Assembly (NCBI GenBank): GCA_007922305.1
Contig: ML677326.1
Location: forward strand, 58,166,961 to 58,230,960
From: Dermatemys mawii
Taxonomy: Eukaryota > Chordata > Testudines > Dermatemydidae
DNA length: 64,000 bases
Reading direction: 5' to 3'
Shown: one piece after another, positions 24,720 through 37,387 of the stretch
Position numbering within the stretch: position 1 is the stretch's first letter
How the letters are laid out: each line of letters opens with the position of its first letter
The notes under the pieces: model-generated
The model's input: only the letters and a program-made list of their open reading frames with translations
What the model was told of the DNA's origin: nothing
Databases searched by the model: none
Position numbers and translations under genes: made by a program

Positions 24720-25170
24720 TAGTAACTCCATCTAAGTTGCGTTTCCCAAGGTTATTTATGAGAAGGTCACGCAAAACAGTATCAAAAGCCTTACTAAAGT
24801 TGAGATATATCACATCTGCTGCTTCCCCATTATCACAAAGCTTGTTACCGTGTCAAAGAAGGATATTAGGTTGGTTTCACATGAATTATTCTTGACAAAT
24901 ACATATTGACACTTATCACCTTATCATCTGGGTACTTAAAAATGGATTGACTATTTGCTCCATTATCTTTCTGGGTACCCAAGTTAAGATGACTATTCTA
25001 TAATTCCCTGGGTTGTCCTTATTCTCTTTTTATAAACAGTTGCTATATTTGCCCTTTTCCAGTTCTCTGGAATCTCTCTCCTGTCCTCCACAAGTTTTCA
25101 AACATAATAACTCATGGCTCAGAGATCTCTTCAGACAGTCCCCTAAGCATTCTAGGATGTATTTTGTCAG
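24720..25170 (-). mobile_element. CR1-type LINE reverse-transcriptase fragment
   Basis: The minus strand encodes ENWKRANIATVYKK, then a damaged NYRPVSL/MEQI region, then SCETNLISFFD and LNFSKAFDTV. This is the order of CR1 reverse-transcriptase motifs (fingers to palm). Frameshifts and stops interrupt it. No 3' tail is present, so it is an internal fragment. Confidence 0.75.
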
Positions 25171-25204
25171 ACCCTATCAACTTGGAGCTTATGTAAACTT
25201 AAAA

Positions 25205-25405
25205 ACCAACAGTGGCACAGCCATGCCTATATAGCTGTGCTTCTATAGTGCTTCAGTGTAGATACTACCTTTGCTGATGAAAGATTCTCCCATCAGCATA
25301 GGTAATCCACCTCCCCACAAGGTGGTAGCTAGGTTGATGGAAGAATTTTTCTATCAACCTGATGCTGTCTATATGGGAAACTTAGGTTAGTTTAACTATG
25401 CCAGT
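25205..25405. repeat. Probable MITE fragment
   Basis: The stretch gtggcacagccatgcctata, then cagtgtagatactac, cccatcagcataggtaatcc and the end near ggttagtttaactatgcc resembles non-autonomous DNA transposons common in turtle genomes. Clear inverted ends and a target duplication were not found. Confidence 0.35.
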
Positions 25406-25973
25406 CAGGCATGTGAGAGGGAGGAATGAATAAATTGTTTTTGAGCAATATTGTTGATAAATTGTTATAATTTTTAAAGTGTTGCTAAGGATGAAAATAG
25501 CCTTTTAAAGTGTTAAACACCTAACATTGGAAGCAGCAAATGGGCTTCAATGAGTTCCACTGAATTTATTCCCTTTTCCTGGTTCTGTGAACATCACAAA
25601 CCATTCGAGCTCCATTCCCTCAATTTATGATGTCATTAAAATCCCTTAAGAGAATTACTTTCCTGAAAATCACTCTAGATCATTTATTATTCTCCAATAT
25701 GTGTTTCCCATATAAATTTTTTGGGGAAGGGGTCATATTTTTGAATGCTTTGAGCATGATGGGGGGCTAATTTTTAAACAGATTAAGTTTATTGATGTTT
25801 TTATAATGTTAACATATTACTTACACACAGCCTATCAATAACATTCACTATTTATGTACTGTGTCTATTCCAGCAAAGTCATATCCATGACACAGTACTT
25901 TCTTTCCTTGGATGAGTTAGCACCAGCTGTATCTTTTACTATTATCTGATTTCTTTATATTTTTACCTCTTAG
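25406..25973. other. Intron sequence
   Basis: AT-rich sequence leading into the acceptor TTTTTACCTCTTAG at 25973. Nothing else recognised. Confidence 0.5.
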
Positions 25974-26195
25974 GATTTGATACCAGCATTTTGCCAATTT
26001 GCAAGGACTCCCTCGGCTGGATGTTTAACAGACTTGATACGAACTATGACCTGCTGTTAGACCAGTCAGAGCTTGGAAGCATTTACCTTGACAAGAATGA
26101 ACAGTGCACCAAGGCATTCTTCAATTCTTGTGACACGTACAAGGACAATTTGATATCTAACAATGAGTGGTGCTACTGCTTCCAGAGACAGCAAG
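25974..26195 (+). CDS. SPOCK3: SPOCK3 exon: EF-hand pair of the EC domain
   Basis: The exon is 222 bp, entering and leaving in phase 1. It encodes 73 full codons from FDTSILPIC to CFQRQQ. The first EF-hand loop is DTNYDLLLDQSE, with acidic or Asn ligands at positions 1, 3, 5, 9 and 12. The second loop, DTYKDNLISNNE, sits between cysteines (SCDTY...WCYC) that form the disulfide typical of SPARC-family EC domains. These loops bind calcium in the secreted protein. The donor is GTAAAA, a weaker site than those of the neighbouring exons. The sequence is nearly identical to human testican-3 as I recall it, which anchors the gene assignment. Confidence 0.97.
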
Positions 26196-27610
26196 GTAAA
26201 AGATGAGAATAACCTGCAATTGCTGACTGACCTTATTGTACTGTTTTATCTTTTTGGAACATGTTAAAAAGTTTATAGTGAGTTACAAGCTCTTAAGTAC
26301 TATGCTATGAATTTGTTTAAATTTCTTGAGCTACTGTCAATATAAAGTGAAAAAGAAAGCTAAAAATCAAGATGAACTAGAGAAACTTAGCTGAGATTCA
26401 GGAAATTTTAAGTAAAATGTAAAAGAGCAATTAATGCTTTCATAGAAATATTGTTTCCTCCACAGAGAGGAAAGTGAGGGACCTAAATAAAAGGACAGAA
26501 TTATTTGCATTAATTTTCTTTGTTTTTCCCACCTTATAAAATTAACTTTTTTATTATTGGGCTATAACATTTTAACTAAAAGAAATTCAATGTTATGCAT
26601 AAAGTTATTTGCATTCTTTGGTCCATAAAGCCACTGATTTTAAGGATTTAACTTAAACTCTTGATAACTTCTTGAAATTCTTTAGGTAAGAAAATAGTAG
26701 TTCAAAATATCTAGAGGCAGTCCTTTCTTAATTGTCCACTAATGTAAATTAAATCAAACTCAAAAAACAATTTTATATCTAAATGACATATTCCATCAGT
26801 TAGAAAATAAAAAAATGAATTAGAATAAGATTTTTTGAAAAGCCAGGTCACTGTTTCTTAGCTGAAACAAGACAGAAGATTGAAATGCATCCACTGAGCT
26901 TCTTATTTGCAAAATGATTTAGGGTGAAATTTTCAAAAGAATAAATGGCAGTCAGGCACCTAACTGTCACTGAAAGTAAGTTGACAATGCCTTTCAAAAG
27001 GACTTTTATTCCTATTCACTGAAGAACTTCTGAAAATTTTACCTTATGTGCACAACTGTCATTTATGCCTATGAAAATCCCTCATTTACATCCCATTAAC
27101 GTTTATCATTTAGGCTTAATCCTGACTTCACTGGGAGTTCAAGATGCTTACCATATTGCAGGATCAGACTCTTAAACTCTCAGTTGTAAATCTGAACAAA
27201 AGTAAAGACCTACTTCTGGGGATATATTTTGGCTGACTGCCTTCTTTCCTATTTAAAACATGCTATCAAATATAATCATACTGATAACTAGCCGGTGCAA
27301 AAGGTCAAGATTTCATCTTCCAAACAGTCTTTCTTGCTTTATAATAGAACTGTCTTTTTTTCATTTTTAGAAGTAGTGTACTGCTGCTAAAAGCAATAAA
27401 TGAAGTATTCTCTATCCCAAGTTACTTATTAAAGAACATAACCCATTCTTTTTAAAGAATACAATTGTTTTAGATTAGATTATGACTATCCTGAGCGTTG
27501 CATATTTTTTCAGTTGTCTGAGAAAGTGCAACCATGTTACAACCTGTAAGATAAAATTAATCACAAATTCTTGTTCTTCTACCAGTTGGTTCTCCTGCCA
27601 GTTTTATACT
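26196..27610. other. Intron sequence
   Basis: AT-rich. A piece at about 26930-27180 has wording (attttcaaaagaataaatgg, ggcacctaact) resembling scattered old reptile repeats, but I cannot name the family. Confidence 0.4.
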
Positions 27611-27618
27611 GTGTATAT

Positions 27619-27977
27619 CAGTGGTCCCCAAGTTTATTTCTTGCACCCCCCTATGACCAGTGATAGAATGTGTTTGCCCCACACCCCCCTCGGGGCCAGG
27701 AGGGAGTCACAGCTGGAGTCAGTGGCCGGGAGCGGAGCCCCAGCTGAGAACAGGCGGCTGGGACTGGGGACCGGGAGCTGGGGGCCAAGAGCACGGGCTG
27801 GGAGCAGGACCACATATCTGGGACCACAGCTGCAGACTAGGGCTGGGAAAGGAGCGGAGCTGGGGGCAGAGTAGGGCTGGCTGGGTACTCCCTTCCCACC
27901 TCCTTGTGGGGCTGGGCCTGGCCTAGACCCTGCCATGCCCCACTGGGAAAGCACATACCTCTGTTTGGGGACCACTG
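27619..27977. mobile_element. Small hAT-type MITE
   Basis: The ends cagtggtccccaag and ttggggaccactg are inverted repeats. The flanks GTGTATAT (27611-27618) and GTGTATGT (27978-27985) are an 8-bp target duplication with one mismatch. The 359-bp interior is GC-rich with no transposase; open frames inside it are compositional. Confidence 0.85.
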
Positions 27978-27985
27978 GTGTATGT

Positions 27986-28959
27986 GTAAAGTATACCTTT
28001 CACCCATCATGTGCAAAGGCACTTCCATGGGATAGTCAGTCGGTTTTGTAATCTACCCTTTATAGACACTATGTATGAAAAACAGCTGCTCAGGCTACTG
28101 CTAAACAGGATCCGATGTAAATATACCTTAGTCATAGTGATAAAAATGTTAACAATGGAGTCGAACCTACCAGCAGCATTTTTGTAGAGAGCTCTCTCTG
28201 TCTCAGAATCCAGCAAAGGGACTGGCCGTCACAAGGTTTTATTCTCCTCCCTCATTTTTCCCACTCCCTGACCTGTGTCAGCACAAGGTACTGATTTAAA
28301 AGAGATTAGATTGCTACTGTTAGCAGCAGCTTGGCTGAAGGTGGGCATATAATGCCCTTAACACCAGTAATGAGGTGAAATCTCAGTTCTGGCAACTCTG
28401 TGAACATTTAGAACGGTTCCATGCATCCCTTTCTCAAAATGAACACTACCACTAAAACCTGTCTTCCCTTCCCCTTGCCAGACGTAAATATGCAGGCGGG
28501 GGAATTAGTGTTCTCTTTGTCAGCTACCTGTTGTTACCCCCTTTCATGCATAATTGTCTCCCCTTAGCATGAGCAAGCCACACAATCCACTATTAGTAAA
28601 TATCATTTTTGTGCTAAGCCTTGTAATGTATTGATGTTTTTCTGTATTGCTGGATTGCATAATCTAAATATCTCTCTAATTGTTAATGGTGATAGAGTTA
28701 TTAGGTAGAGAAAATTAATGGTGTCCTTGTAATGTTCACTGAGTAAGTCTCCATTAATAAAAAGTTGTAAGTCATGGAGCCAACTTTCTGTATTCAGCTA
28801 CCTTTGTAGCTCTTTTCTGTGCCCTTTTACAACTCTAAAATACAGTGTACAGATCTTGAGAACTGCTATTGATTGTGTTCAAAGTGAATACAAGAATGCA
28901 ACCTATGTAACATATCACAAAGGCTTCAAAGTTTATATATATATTTTAAGGCACAGTTG
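27986..28959. other. Intron sequence
   Basis: No exon or named repeat recognised. Confidence 0.4.
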
Positions 28960-31060
28960 TTTGTTACTATCTATGCAGGAGTCTCACTCCTTGGTCTCAA
29001 CCTTTTAGTGCAAGTCCAGTGGGATTACCCTAATCGTAGGATGCTTGAGGATGTTTCACCCTTGAGGAAAGTAACAAAGTAGAGAGTGACCTAGCTGTTA
29101 CTGGCTATTTGCACACAGCCCCATGTTGATTATCAACACTGCCTTCCATACATTCCAGTCAGTTCCTCCCTAAGCAGCAAGAGCACACACTGCAGCAGTT
29201 TTGCCTCATTTAATGTTGTGCCAACACTCCTGGATCTCAAAGATGCTTGTCACATCTTTTCTTGGTCGCACCTCTGCTTCCAGGCCAGGTGGTTTAGTAT
29301 TTCTGAGGTATTTGTTCTGGGTACTCTGGCATATATCTGTAGCACTTCAGTGCCTTATTGCTTGCCTCTGTGTTTTGGCCCAATTCTTTCTGGGTGTCAC
29401 AACGATTTATCTAAGTACTTCAGCACCAGTCTTTAGCATTTATTTTCTTTGTGCTTGATACCTGCCTTAATGCTTCGTTGCCCAACTTAATGCTGATGCA
29501 CCACTAGTCTGTGGCCTTTCTGATATTCTAGTGACTTTTTTTTCTTTTTGCCAGTGCTTCATCATTGTGGCAGCTGTGATCTTGGTGCACCACTGCCTGA
29601 ATCTAGATGCTGTACTGCCAGACTTTGTTAGGAACCTCAGTATCTCTCCATTGCTGTTGACCACGTCAGTCTATGAGCCTGGCGCATCTCTTGATGCATT
29701 TATACCTTTTTTTCTTTTGCAGGATATAATAAGTAAGGAGGATGCAAGACCATGTAATGTCTTCAAACCTAGTCTGTGGTACAGAAGAATGACAGACTGA
29801 AGTCCATCTTTCTTATGTCATCTTTCTCAGGTTGTAGGGCTCTTACATATTTATAGGTGGCACTGAAGAAATGTGAGGTGCACCTCAAGCCTTTACTAAG
29901 ACACCCAAAGAGATTCCTCCTGTAAGTCCAGCATGAGGTTGGCCTGGAGTGCTTCAAACAGTACACCCTGAAAGCTGAAGCCTGACTTACCCAGGACTAT
30001 TGAGAAGCAGATTAGAGTGCTAGTGATACCCATATTGGCACTGTACCAGACTCAGCATCAGTATGCACAGCAGAGTGGTCTCACTACCAAAATACTCTGT
30101 GGCAACAACAGAGGTGCTCCACCAAGTATCCACTGACAAGCAGATGTACTTTGAATGACCTGAAAATCCATATAGGAGGCTGAGGCAGGAAGCACAAAGT
30201 ATAGGCTGTCAGCTCCTTGATGCACTTCTGTTGAAGGCCCTCACTCCAGGTTACTCTATAACAGGTCTCCAGATTTCTCATTCTCCTTGCATTAATGCTC
30301 TTGAAGCAGAGACGGGGATATAGTGAGTCCAGTATAAACTGGGAAATTGGACATAATCTGTCCTGGTTCTCTGCAAGCCCCACAGTACTCACTTTTAAAT
30401 ATTCTCCTCTCTCTCTCTGTTGGCAGACTAGGATCTCTTGGCACATTTGTATACAAATGCCTCAAGTGTCAATACTCCTGACACAGGAAACCCTGGCTTC
30501 AACACAGGTGCCTCTTGCATTAAAGGCTTCAGCTCAGCTAGTATTAGTGGCCCATGGAGCACTTACCACAATGCAGGCCACTCCACCACCATCCTGTCAT
30601 CTAGGCTACTCCACTGTTTGGATGAGAGCTGACTGAAAATTAGGGAAATGAGGTCTGTTATTCAGATGAGCAGGACTAATCTGATGCCAAGTTCTTTTCT
30701 GTTCCAGAGGAGCACCAGCATGGTGACTGTAGGAAATGATCCTACTTTTCTTTAGTTCTTACAGAAGCTAAGACCACTGCTTTTGAGTTAAACTCAGTCC
30801 AGGAATCTGAGGGAGTATTGCCTCCCATTCACTGGAATTGACTGGAGTATAAAGATGGCAACATTTATACTCTGCAAAGGTGGCATGTGTCAGCCCATAG
30901 GGGCTCAGCTCGAGTTCTACCTTGCTACCACTCTTTTAGGACTGAAAAGCTTTATCTGCTAATAGAAATCTGTCAGTTTTGTGCTAAGAAGCTAAGACCC
31001 CAATAGCGAAAATCCTCAAAGATTATATCTTGAGAGAAGCAGAATTACAGGTAAGTAATT
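28960..31060. other. Unassigned block of moderate GC content, possibly an old retroelement
   Basis: This 2.1-kb block is less AT-rich than the surrounding intron and rich in short open frames on both strands (for example 29531-29800 +, 30084-30446 -, 30295-30636 +). The + strand at 29380-29520 has recurring words like cagcacc, gcttg and tgatgc that suggest decayed short repeats. I found no conserved motif that names it. A DIRS- or gypsy-like gag region is one possibility. Confidence 0.3.
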
Positions 31061-33520
31061 TACCCGTACTGTTACCTTTCATATTTCTTAGTAGTATTTC
31101 ATATTTGATAATTATTCATTTTAGATTTATTCCAATAAGTGATGAGGATTATTTAGGCTCAGTGTATAATATTAAAACTGTGCTGTGTCAACTTTTGTAT
31201 GTGTATCTTTGTGTTCTTGATATAGGATTTTTTTCCCTAGAGCACAATACATGTACTGTATTGGGCAAGTTCCTTCTCATTCAGCACAGTTCCCATCTTT
31301 TTTGAAAATTCTTTTCTTCCATTTACTAATGTCCCCAATACTATCTCAGTTGTATGGACAGCAGAATATCAAATACTTAAAATAAATGGATGTAACCATA
31401 TGCAATAAAGGCTGAGATATAGCAGCTTTTAGTGAAGTTAAAAGACATTTACTTATAGCCTACACTTTACATACTTGTGTATGTTAATGATAAACACTAG
31501 ATATCTGGACCCTTGTCTTTAAGTCCGAGATGTAGGAAAGAAGCAATTCCTGAATGGTTATAGCTCAAACTTGTATAAAACATGAGGAATAACAGTGGTA
31601 AAAATGAGCAGTTAAAAGTTAATATCTATAACCAACATGAATGGTAGAGGAACCTTTTCTGAAAGATGGCAAATATCTGCAAGGTTCTGAGTAGCTTCCA
31701 TTCCCATAAAAACACTTCTCATAATCAGAAACCATTAAAAATAAATGACTATATTTTAAAATACAAGTTCTGTAAAGGTAGAAAACATCCAGGGATGGTC
31801 AGGAGTTTAGCTGGGTTCAGAGTCAGAGAATTTCAGTGTTTAATTCCAGAGAAAAGACATTCTTTGGACATACATTCTTACACTAAGATCCCTGTGAGCA
31901 GCATCTTAGAAGAAGCAGCAGTTTTTAGGGATTTTATTCCAAACAAAATCCTTGCCTATTTAGGGTGAAATCCTGGCCCCACTGAAGTCCACGGCAAAAT
32001 GCACATTGACCTCAGTGGGGTTAGAATTTTAACCACAACCTTTCTAAGCTCATACATGTGTATCTTCTTAAAAGACGATTTAAAATGTCTTTTGAATTGT
32101 AAAGCCAAGGATAAATACAGTCTGATCTGTATGAGAGGTCACTATTGGATTCCAGTTTGTATTTATTCTGTTAGATCAGATCTCATGAATAATACAAAAG
32201 GTCTGCTGATATTTCCAGCTTCTATACCACACATGAGGCTACTCTGTCACTAAATAAGCATGATAGGCTGTTTATTTAAATATAAGTTAGTATTTATTGA
32301 ATTTGAGATTTCATAGGATGATGCCTTGGGGACAATCTAGGCTAACAGCATACTCCGTATCATCTGTCCTACGAGCTCCGTTGACCTCAGACGACATGCC
32401 ACAAGAATACTACTGATTCAGAAAGGAAAATGCCTCAATAGTGATACTGTAATTTCTTATATGTCATATGCAGTGTTCAAAGAAAAGTACTAGCCTTCAT
32501 TCATGTCTTACTTTTTTTTTCTCAAGGAAGTGCCTATAGTGCTCTGACTTAGCTTTTTAGAGAGAAGTTTCATAGTCACAGAAAATTAAATATTGTTTTC
32601 AAAGATTTGAGCTAACCATAACCCTGAAGTTTGGGGAATTGTGCATCTGAATCCATATTCTGCAGCTGAGAGCCATCTCTAGTTATTTAGTTTAGATAAT
32701 TTAGTTTAGATTTCAGTTATTTCTAAACCTGTCCTTCAACTTGTGTGTGGATACACGGTTCTGCAAAATTGGGGCCTTAAATTGCCATTTAAGAACTAAA
32801 ATCCTACAGATTTCAATGGAAGAAAGTGGTGACTATTAGTTACGTTATTAATAGAATGAGTTAATTTACTTGTCACCACCATGACATAGATCATATCCTT
32901 TGGTATCAAAACATTCGGGAAATATATTTATTATGGGAAAGTTGGTCAATTTTGCTTTTAACTGCACATATTAATAGAATTACTACATATGAGGCCGGAA
33001 TCTAGCTCTAGAACAAGTTTTCCTTCACTGCACATCTGCACCCTGAATTTACATTCCATTTTCTCATCTATTTCCAGTTGTTAAAGTCCAGTCCTACTCC
33101 CGGTGAGGGTTAATGGAAGTTTTTCTGTTGGCTCCAACACTGTAATATCTAAACTTCCTTTAAGAGATATTATATGGAGTCTATATAGAGATAATGAAAG
33201 TGTATTCCTTGTATTTTATTTGATTATTTATAGCAGTTAAAACATCTAAGAAATAAACTACATTATTAGATGCTTCGTGAGTAAAAACTTTTACAACTTT
33301 CATGCCAATATGATATACATTACTCCATGAATATGCAATTTGGTTTATTGCACATGTGCTTTATCTTAAAATATCATATGAAAAGGTTTCATTAAAAATG
33401 TTCACATTCAGGAGATCTCCTTCAAGAGACCATGATTTTTATGGCCTCAGAAAGAGCATGGCAATTTTGGACAATCTAAGATTTAACCTTAGTGCATGCC
33501 CATTTTCTGAGTAAATATAC
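31061..33520. other. Intron sequence
   Basis: AT-rich. A piece at about 31966-32015 carries the scattered 'cactgaagtcc' type repeat wording seen at several sites in this window. No exon was found. Confidence 0.4.
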
Positions 33521-34180
33521 TGTGACGGAGTCAGACCAGAAGGATATAAGAGAGTGCTGGAAGGCAGGTATATTAGTCTCAGGATGTGCAGGTCCCTGTT
33601 CCCTGGATAGCCAAACAAAGGCTACTACAGGCCAATCAAGACACCTGGGGCCAATTAAGAACCTTCTAGAAAGGAGTAGAAACAGCTAGCCTGATTGGGA
33701 CACATGAAGCCAATCAGGGACTGGCTAAAACCGGTTAAAAACCTCCCAGTTAGTCAGGTGGGCTGTGGGTGTCAGGAGCTGTGTGAGGAAGTTATGCTGT
33801 TGGTGAGACTGAGTGGTGGACAACATATCATACAGAAGGAAGGAGGCCCTGAGGTAAGGGTGAAGTGGAGTCTGAAGAAGCGGGGACTGCTGTGGGGAAG
33901 TAGCCCAGGGAATTGTATTGTGTTTTGTGGATAAAAGGTCAGCCATTTTAGCTGATACCATTAGAGTCCCTGGGCTGGAGCCCGGAGTAGAGGGTGGGCC
34001 CGGGCTCCCCGCTTTTCCATCTTCCATACTGGCCTGTGATGAAGGTAACTCACTAGGCAGTGACTCTTGCCAATTATACTGAGAAAGGGAGGTCACTCTG
34101 GGGCCTAGATGAGTTTCTGAGGCCTCTAAATCTGCCAGGAAACGCAGGACCCACAAGTACAAACTTGGAGCTTTGTCACA
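33521..34180. mobile_element. Solo-LTR-like element
   Basis: This 660-bp block begins TGTGACGGAGTCAGACCAG and ends GCTTTGTCACA, so its ends are the inverted hexamers TGTGAC/GTCACA, consistent with TG...CA LTR termini. I recognise the sequence as a repeated turtle family. No matching target duplication is visible, and neither a primer-binding site nor internal retroviral genes adjoin it. Whether it is from an endogenous retrovirus or another LTR element is not settled. Confidence 0.55.
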
Positions 34181-34510
34181 ATCCACACAAACACATATAC
34201 AACCCCACCCCCATCTATCAGTTTCTTATGAGTCTTTCTAACTATGTGCAAGTACTCCTCTTTTTTTTTTTTAAGGTTGTCTTATTAGATATATCAGACT
34301 TTGATATCTAAACTCTCTTTCTCAGATGCAGCTTTGCAAAGGTCTAGTCTGAGTATGTGAAATGCAAAATCTACTAAGGGAGGGTGTATATGTTTCTTAA
34401 TGGCAATAATTAGAAGAAACCTAAAGTATAAAAACCCGATGAAAACTCAATCATTCAACTTTCTTCCTTGGATCAGGTGTAATCTATTTAACATTTTTAT
34501 GTCATTTCAG
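34181..34510. other. Intron sequence before the 63-bp exon
   Basis: Contains a poly-T run near 34262-34273 and ends in the acceptor ATGTCATTTCAG. Nothing else recognised. Confidence 0.5.
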
Positions 34511-34573
34511 ACCCACCTTGCCAGACAGAACTCAGCAACATTCAGAAGCAGCAAGGAGGAAAGAAGCTCCTAG
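34511..34573 (+). CDS. SPOCK3: SPOCK3 exon: linker into the thyroglobulin domain
   Basis: A 63-bp microexon between acceptor TTTCAG and donor GTGAAC. Joined to the exon ending at 26195 it reads Asp, then PPCQTELSNIQKQQGGKKLL, then the first base of a Gly codon. PPCQTEL is the conserved lead into the testican thyroglobulin type-1 domain and supplies its first cysteine. Being phase 1 at both ends, its omission would keep frame but delete that cysteine. It is too short to stand out as an open frame and was found by following the splice phases. Confidence 0.95.
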   Translation, partial: THLARQNSATFRSSKEERSS

Positions 34574-36380
34574 GTGAACCATAGATCATTCTTTTGAAGG
34601 TTTTATTGCTTACATAAATAACCCTAGTGAAACAGCTACATAAAATCAATATTAATCCAACAAAGATAGACCGCACTAAATTCCAGCAACAAAATTTATG
34701 AAGTTTTTGAAAGCTATTAAACTTAGTTTTATTACATTACCTACTGAAGGATATTACATCCATTTTATTACTCTGATAGACTGTACATTTTATAGTTATT
34801 AGGAAAAAGACTTAGGCAATCCTAAATTAACATTTCTGCTGATATTTAACTCTAATATTTATGTAAATAATTGAAATCTTTATGAAAAATTCCATATTGT
34901 ATCAAAAATGTTTCATTTCCATAACTTTAATTTTGGATATAAAATCTAAATTTTAGCATTAGCAGTCTTTATAAAAGGTGGAGTAAAAGACATAGGCAAA
35001 CCCATTACCCATTTAAATTACTCTGATCAAAAATATCTCTTGCATTTTACAGTACTGACAATAATTTTTTAATTGTGATTTAGTTACCATTTACAGTTCT
35101 TCAAAGAACATGTGATTATTTCAAGGACAAAATTATTATAGAATTATTTTGCCTTTTATATAAAAATAAAAAAATTAAGGTTCTAATTCTGTAACTCATT
35201 GCTGTGCTTGTATGAAGCCCTGTTAATTTCAGTTGGGCTTTGTACAAGGGTTCATTTGCCTAGGTATTTTGTAAATATGAGTTAAATAGGCAAATAAATG
35301 TAATCTGTTATCAACATTTTAATTTTATTTAGCTTAAGTATCCTAGTTCACTAAAAAACTACCATTGAGTTTTGGTGAAATCTGAAGAATGGCAAGCATC
35401 CAAGCCAATGACTAGCATCGCTAGGTTCCAGGAGTGAAATTCAGACCCCATTGAAGTCAATAGCGTAGAAATCCCATTAACAAGATTTCACCCACACCAG
35501 TACTGCCATTAATTAAGACTCTTTAGTAAGACATAGTGTGACTACCAAAGTAGAAAAACATAACAATTGTGTCTTTATAGAATAAAAATCATATTCATTC
35601 ATTGCTAAAAACTCCCATGCTTGTATTTCAAAGTGTGTGTCTACTCTAAAAAGGTACTGCATAAAAATGTGCCCTCTTACTTCACAGGTTTGCTCTGTGA
35701 ACATATTTCAAGTTGTGGCTGCTTATTTTAGTCACAAAAATACATGCTTTTTTGGTTTTGCTCATCATAGCACTGCACAATCAACAAGCTTTCTGAGAAT
35801 ATGATGAATTCTATACTTTCTTTTGAATCACCAGAATAGTTGACAGAAATTATCTGTACTGAAGTCAGGGATGTGTCCAAAGTACATGGAGACATACCCA
35901 AACTACCCAAACTAGCTTTGATTTACCTAGCTCAAGTATCAATAGCATTGAAGCCATGGCAGCACAGGTTGCAGAACTTAACATTTAGGCATGTGAACTC
36001 TCCCTGTCTAGCCTGGTGTCTACATATGGTGTTCAAGATTTTGGCTGACATTCAGGGAGTCTGAGGTATTGTAAGGAGCAGTTGTCAGAGAATCAATGGG
36101 GAGCTTGATGGACTGGGCATGTCCATTCTTGATATCACTCAAAGAAAGGCTCATATATTTGATATCTGCTTTCCCTCTCTGAATAAGGAGGAAGGGCAAA
36201 TGTATTACATATAAACTCTTCTTGGCTGACCTCAGTAACAGAGTAAGTCAATCATAGGGGACATTGCACAGATAGGTCACGGTTGTTTATTTTTTATTTT
36301 GCTTCTGGTGTAATGTAGAATATTGGTTTATTCTGTACAGGTGACTGCTAATATTATAATTTAATCCTTATGTATCATAG
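34574..36380. other. Intron sequence
   Basis: 1.8 kb, AT-rich. A short piece at 35432-35497 (cccattgaagtcaa) belongs to a scattered old repeat type. No further exon between the flanking ones fits the reading frame. Confidence 0.5.
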
Positions 36381-36518
36381 GGCAGTACATCCCATTATGT
36401 GATGAAGATGGGTATTACAAACCAAGTCAGTGCCATGGAAGTGCAGGGCAGTGCTGGTGTGTTGACAGATATGGTAATGAGGTAATAGGTTCCAGAACAA
36501 ATGGTGCAGCAGACTGTG
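36381..36518 (+). CDS. SPOCK3: SPOCK3 exon: thyroglobulin type-1 domain
   Basis: The exon is 138 bp, phase 1 at both ends, with acceptor ATCATAG and a strong donor GTAAGT. It encodes 45 full codons from [20 protein letters not shown] through [15 protein letters not shown] to AADC. The QC...CWCV pattern is the signature of thyroglobulin type-1 domains, and the remaining cysteines are in place. In testicans this domain has been linked to protease inhibition and matrix interactions. It was found by joining exons 34511-34573 and 37882-38060 in phase. Confidence 0.96.
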
Positions 36519-37206
36519 GTAAGTGGAAGAACTCTTGCTCATTATTGAATTAGACTCCCTCTTCCCTTTGAAGTCAGTGGTCAAATTCTTAATATCTTCA
36601 ATGAGAATAAGACTGGGACCAAACAACACAGATTTAGAAGTCAATTTGTAATTATTATTATTATTTATTTCACTAATTTCTGTAGCATCTATCATGGTTA
36701 CAGTTATAGAGACAGCTAATCTATATAATGTGTATAGTGCTTATTCTCTCCGGATGGTATAGTTAAAATAAAGCACTACCAGACCCAGCAGTACCTGATA
36801 AAATCAAGTTGGTTACCCAACGTGCTACTGAACTCAACTCAATAATTCTTTAATTACAGTCTGGTTGGTAGGGACTTAGAAGACGTTCTTGAAGCACTGG
36901 CTTCCTGCAACTTCCTCATAGCCTTCCCACTTTTCCCTGACCTTTTGTCCCAAGCCTGTAATCAGAATTCTAGAATTCCAGTAACTTATTTTCTTTAAAA
37001 AATTATTGGAACACTTGTTTAATTTTAGCTGCAGCCCATAGGAAGTTTCATGCTACCCCAGTACCCCTTCAGGGATCTTCTGTTTGCTACCTATTCAGTG
37101 GATATCTGAATTTTCAACAAGTGACCCTACTCACTTACGGCAAGCTTCTCAGGAACCACTCCAAATAGCTATCTAAGCAAAAGAGATCACCTCTCTCTAA
37201 CCCCGA

Positions 37207-37273
37207 GTGCTTACTAAATAGTAAGCTTATATCTCATAAAGTGCTTACTAAATAGTAGCTTATATCTCATAAT
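37207..37273. repeat. Tandem duplication of a 34-bp unit
   Basis: The unit starting gtgcttactaaatagta occurs at 37207-37240 and again at 37241-37273, the second copy lacking one base. It is a simple local duplication in the intron. Confidence 0.85.
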
Positions 37274-37387
37274 TATTTAACTTGACACCCCACAATTTAA
37301 AGCCAAAATGGAAGTTTTACACTTTCAATTTAAGATTCAGAAAAAGCCCTGGCACTGGAACAATGGGCTAGTATGCATAGTAAAAGG

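Noticed and set aside
27482..27975. Overlapping frames of 88-130 residues
   Set aside because: Mostly within the GC-rich hAT MITE at 27619-27977, with no conserved motif.
29218..29436. Reverse-transcriptase-like word LDLKDA
   Set aside because: Only six residues match; the sequence on either side does not continue as any reverse transcriptase.
33695..34186. Opposed frames of 79 and 153 residues
   Set aside because: They lie inside the LTR-like block at 33521-34180 and show no known domain.
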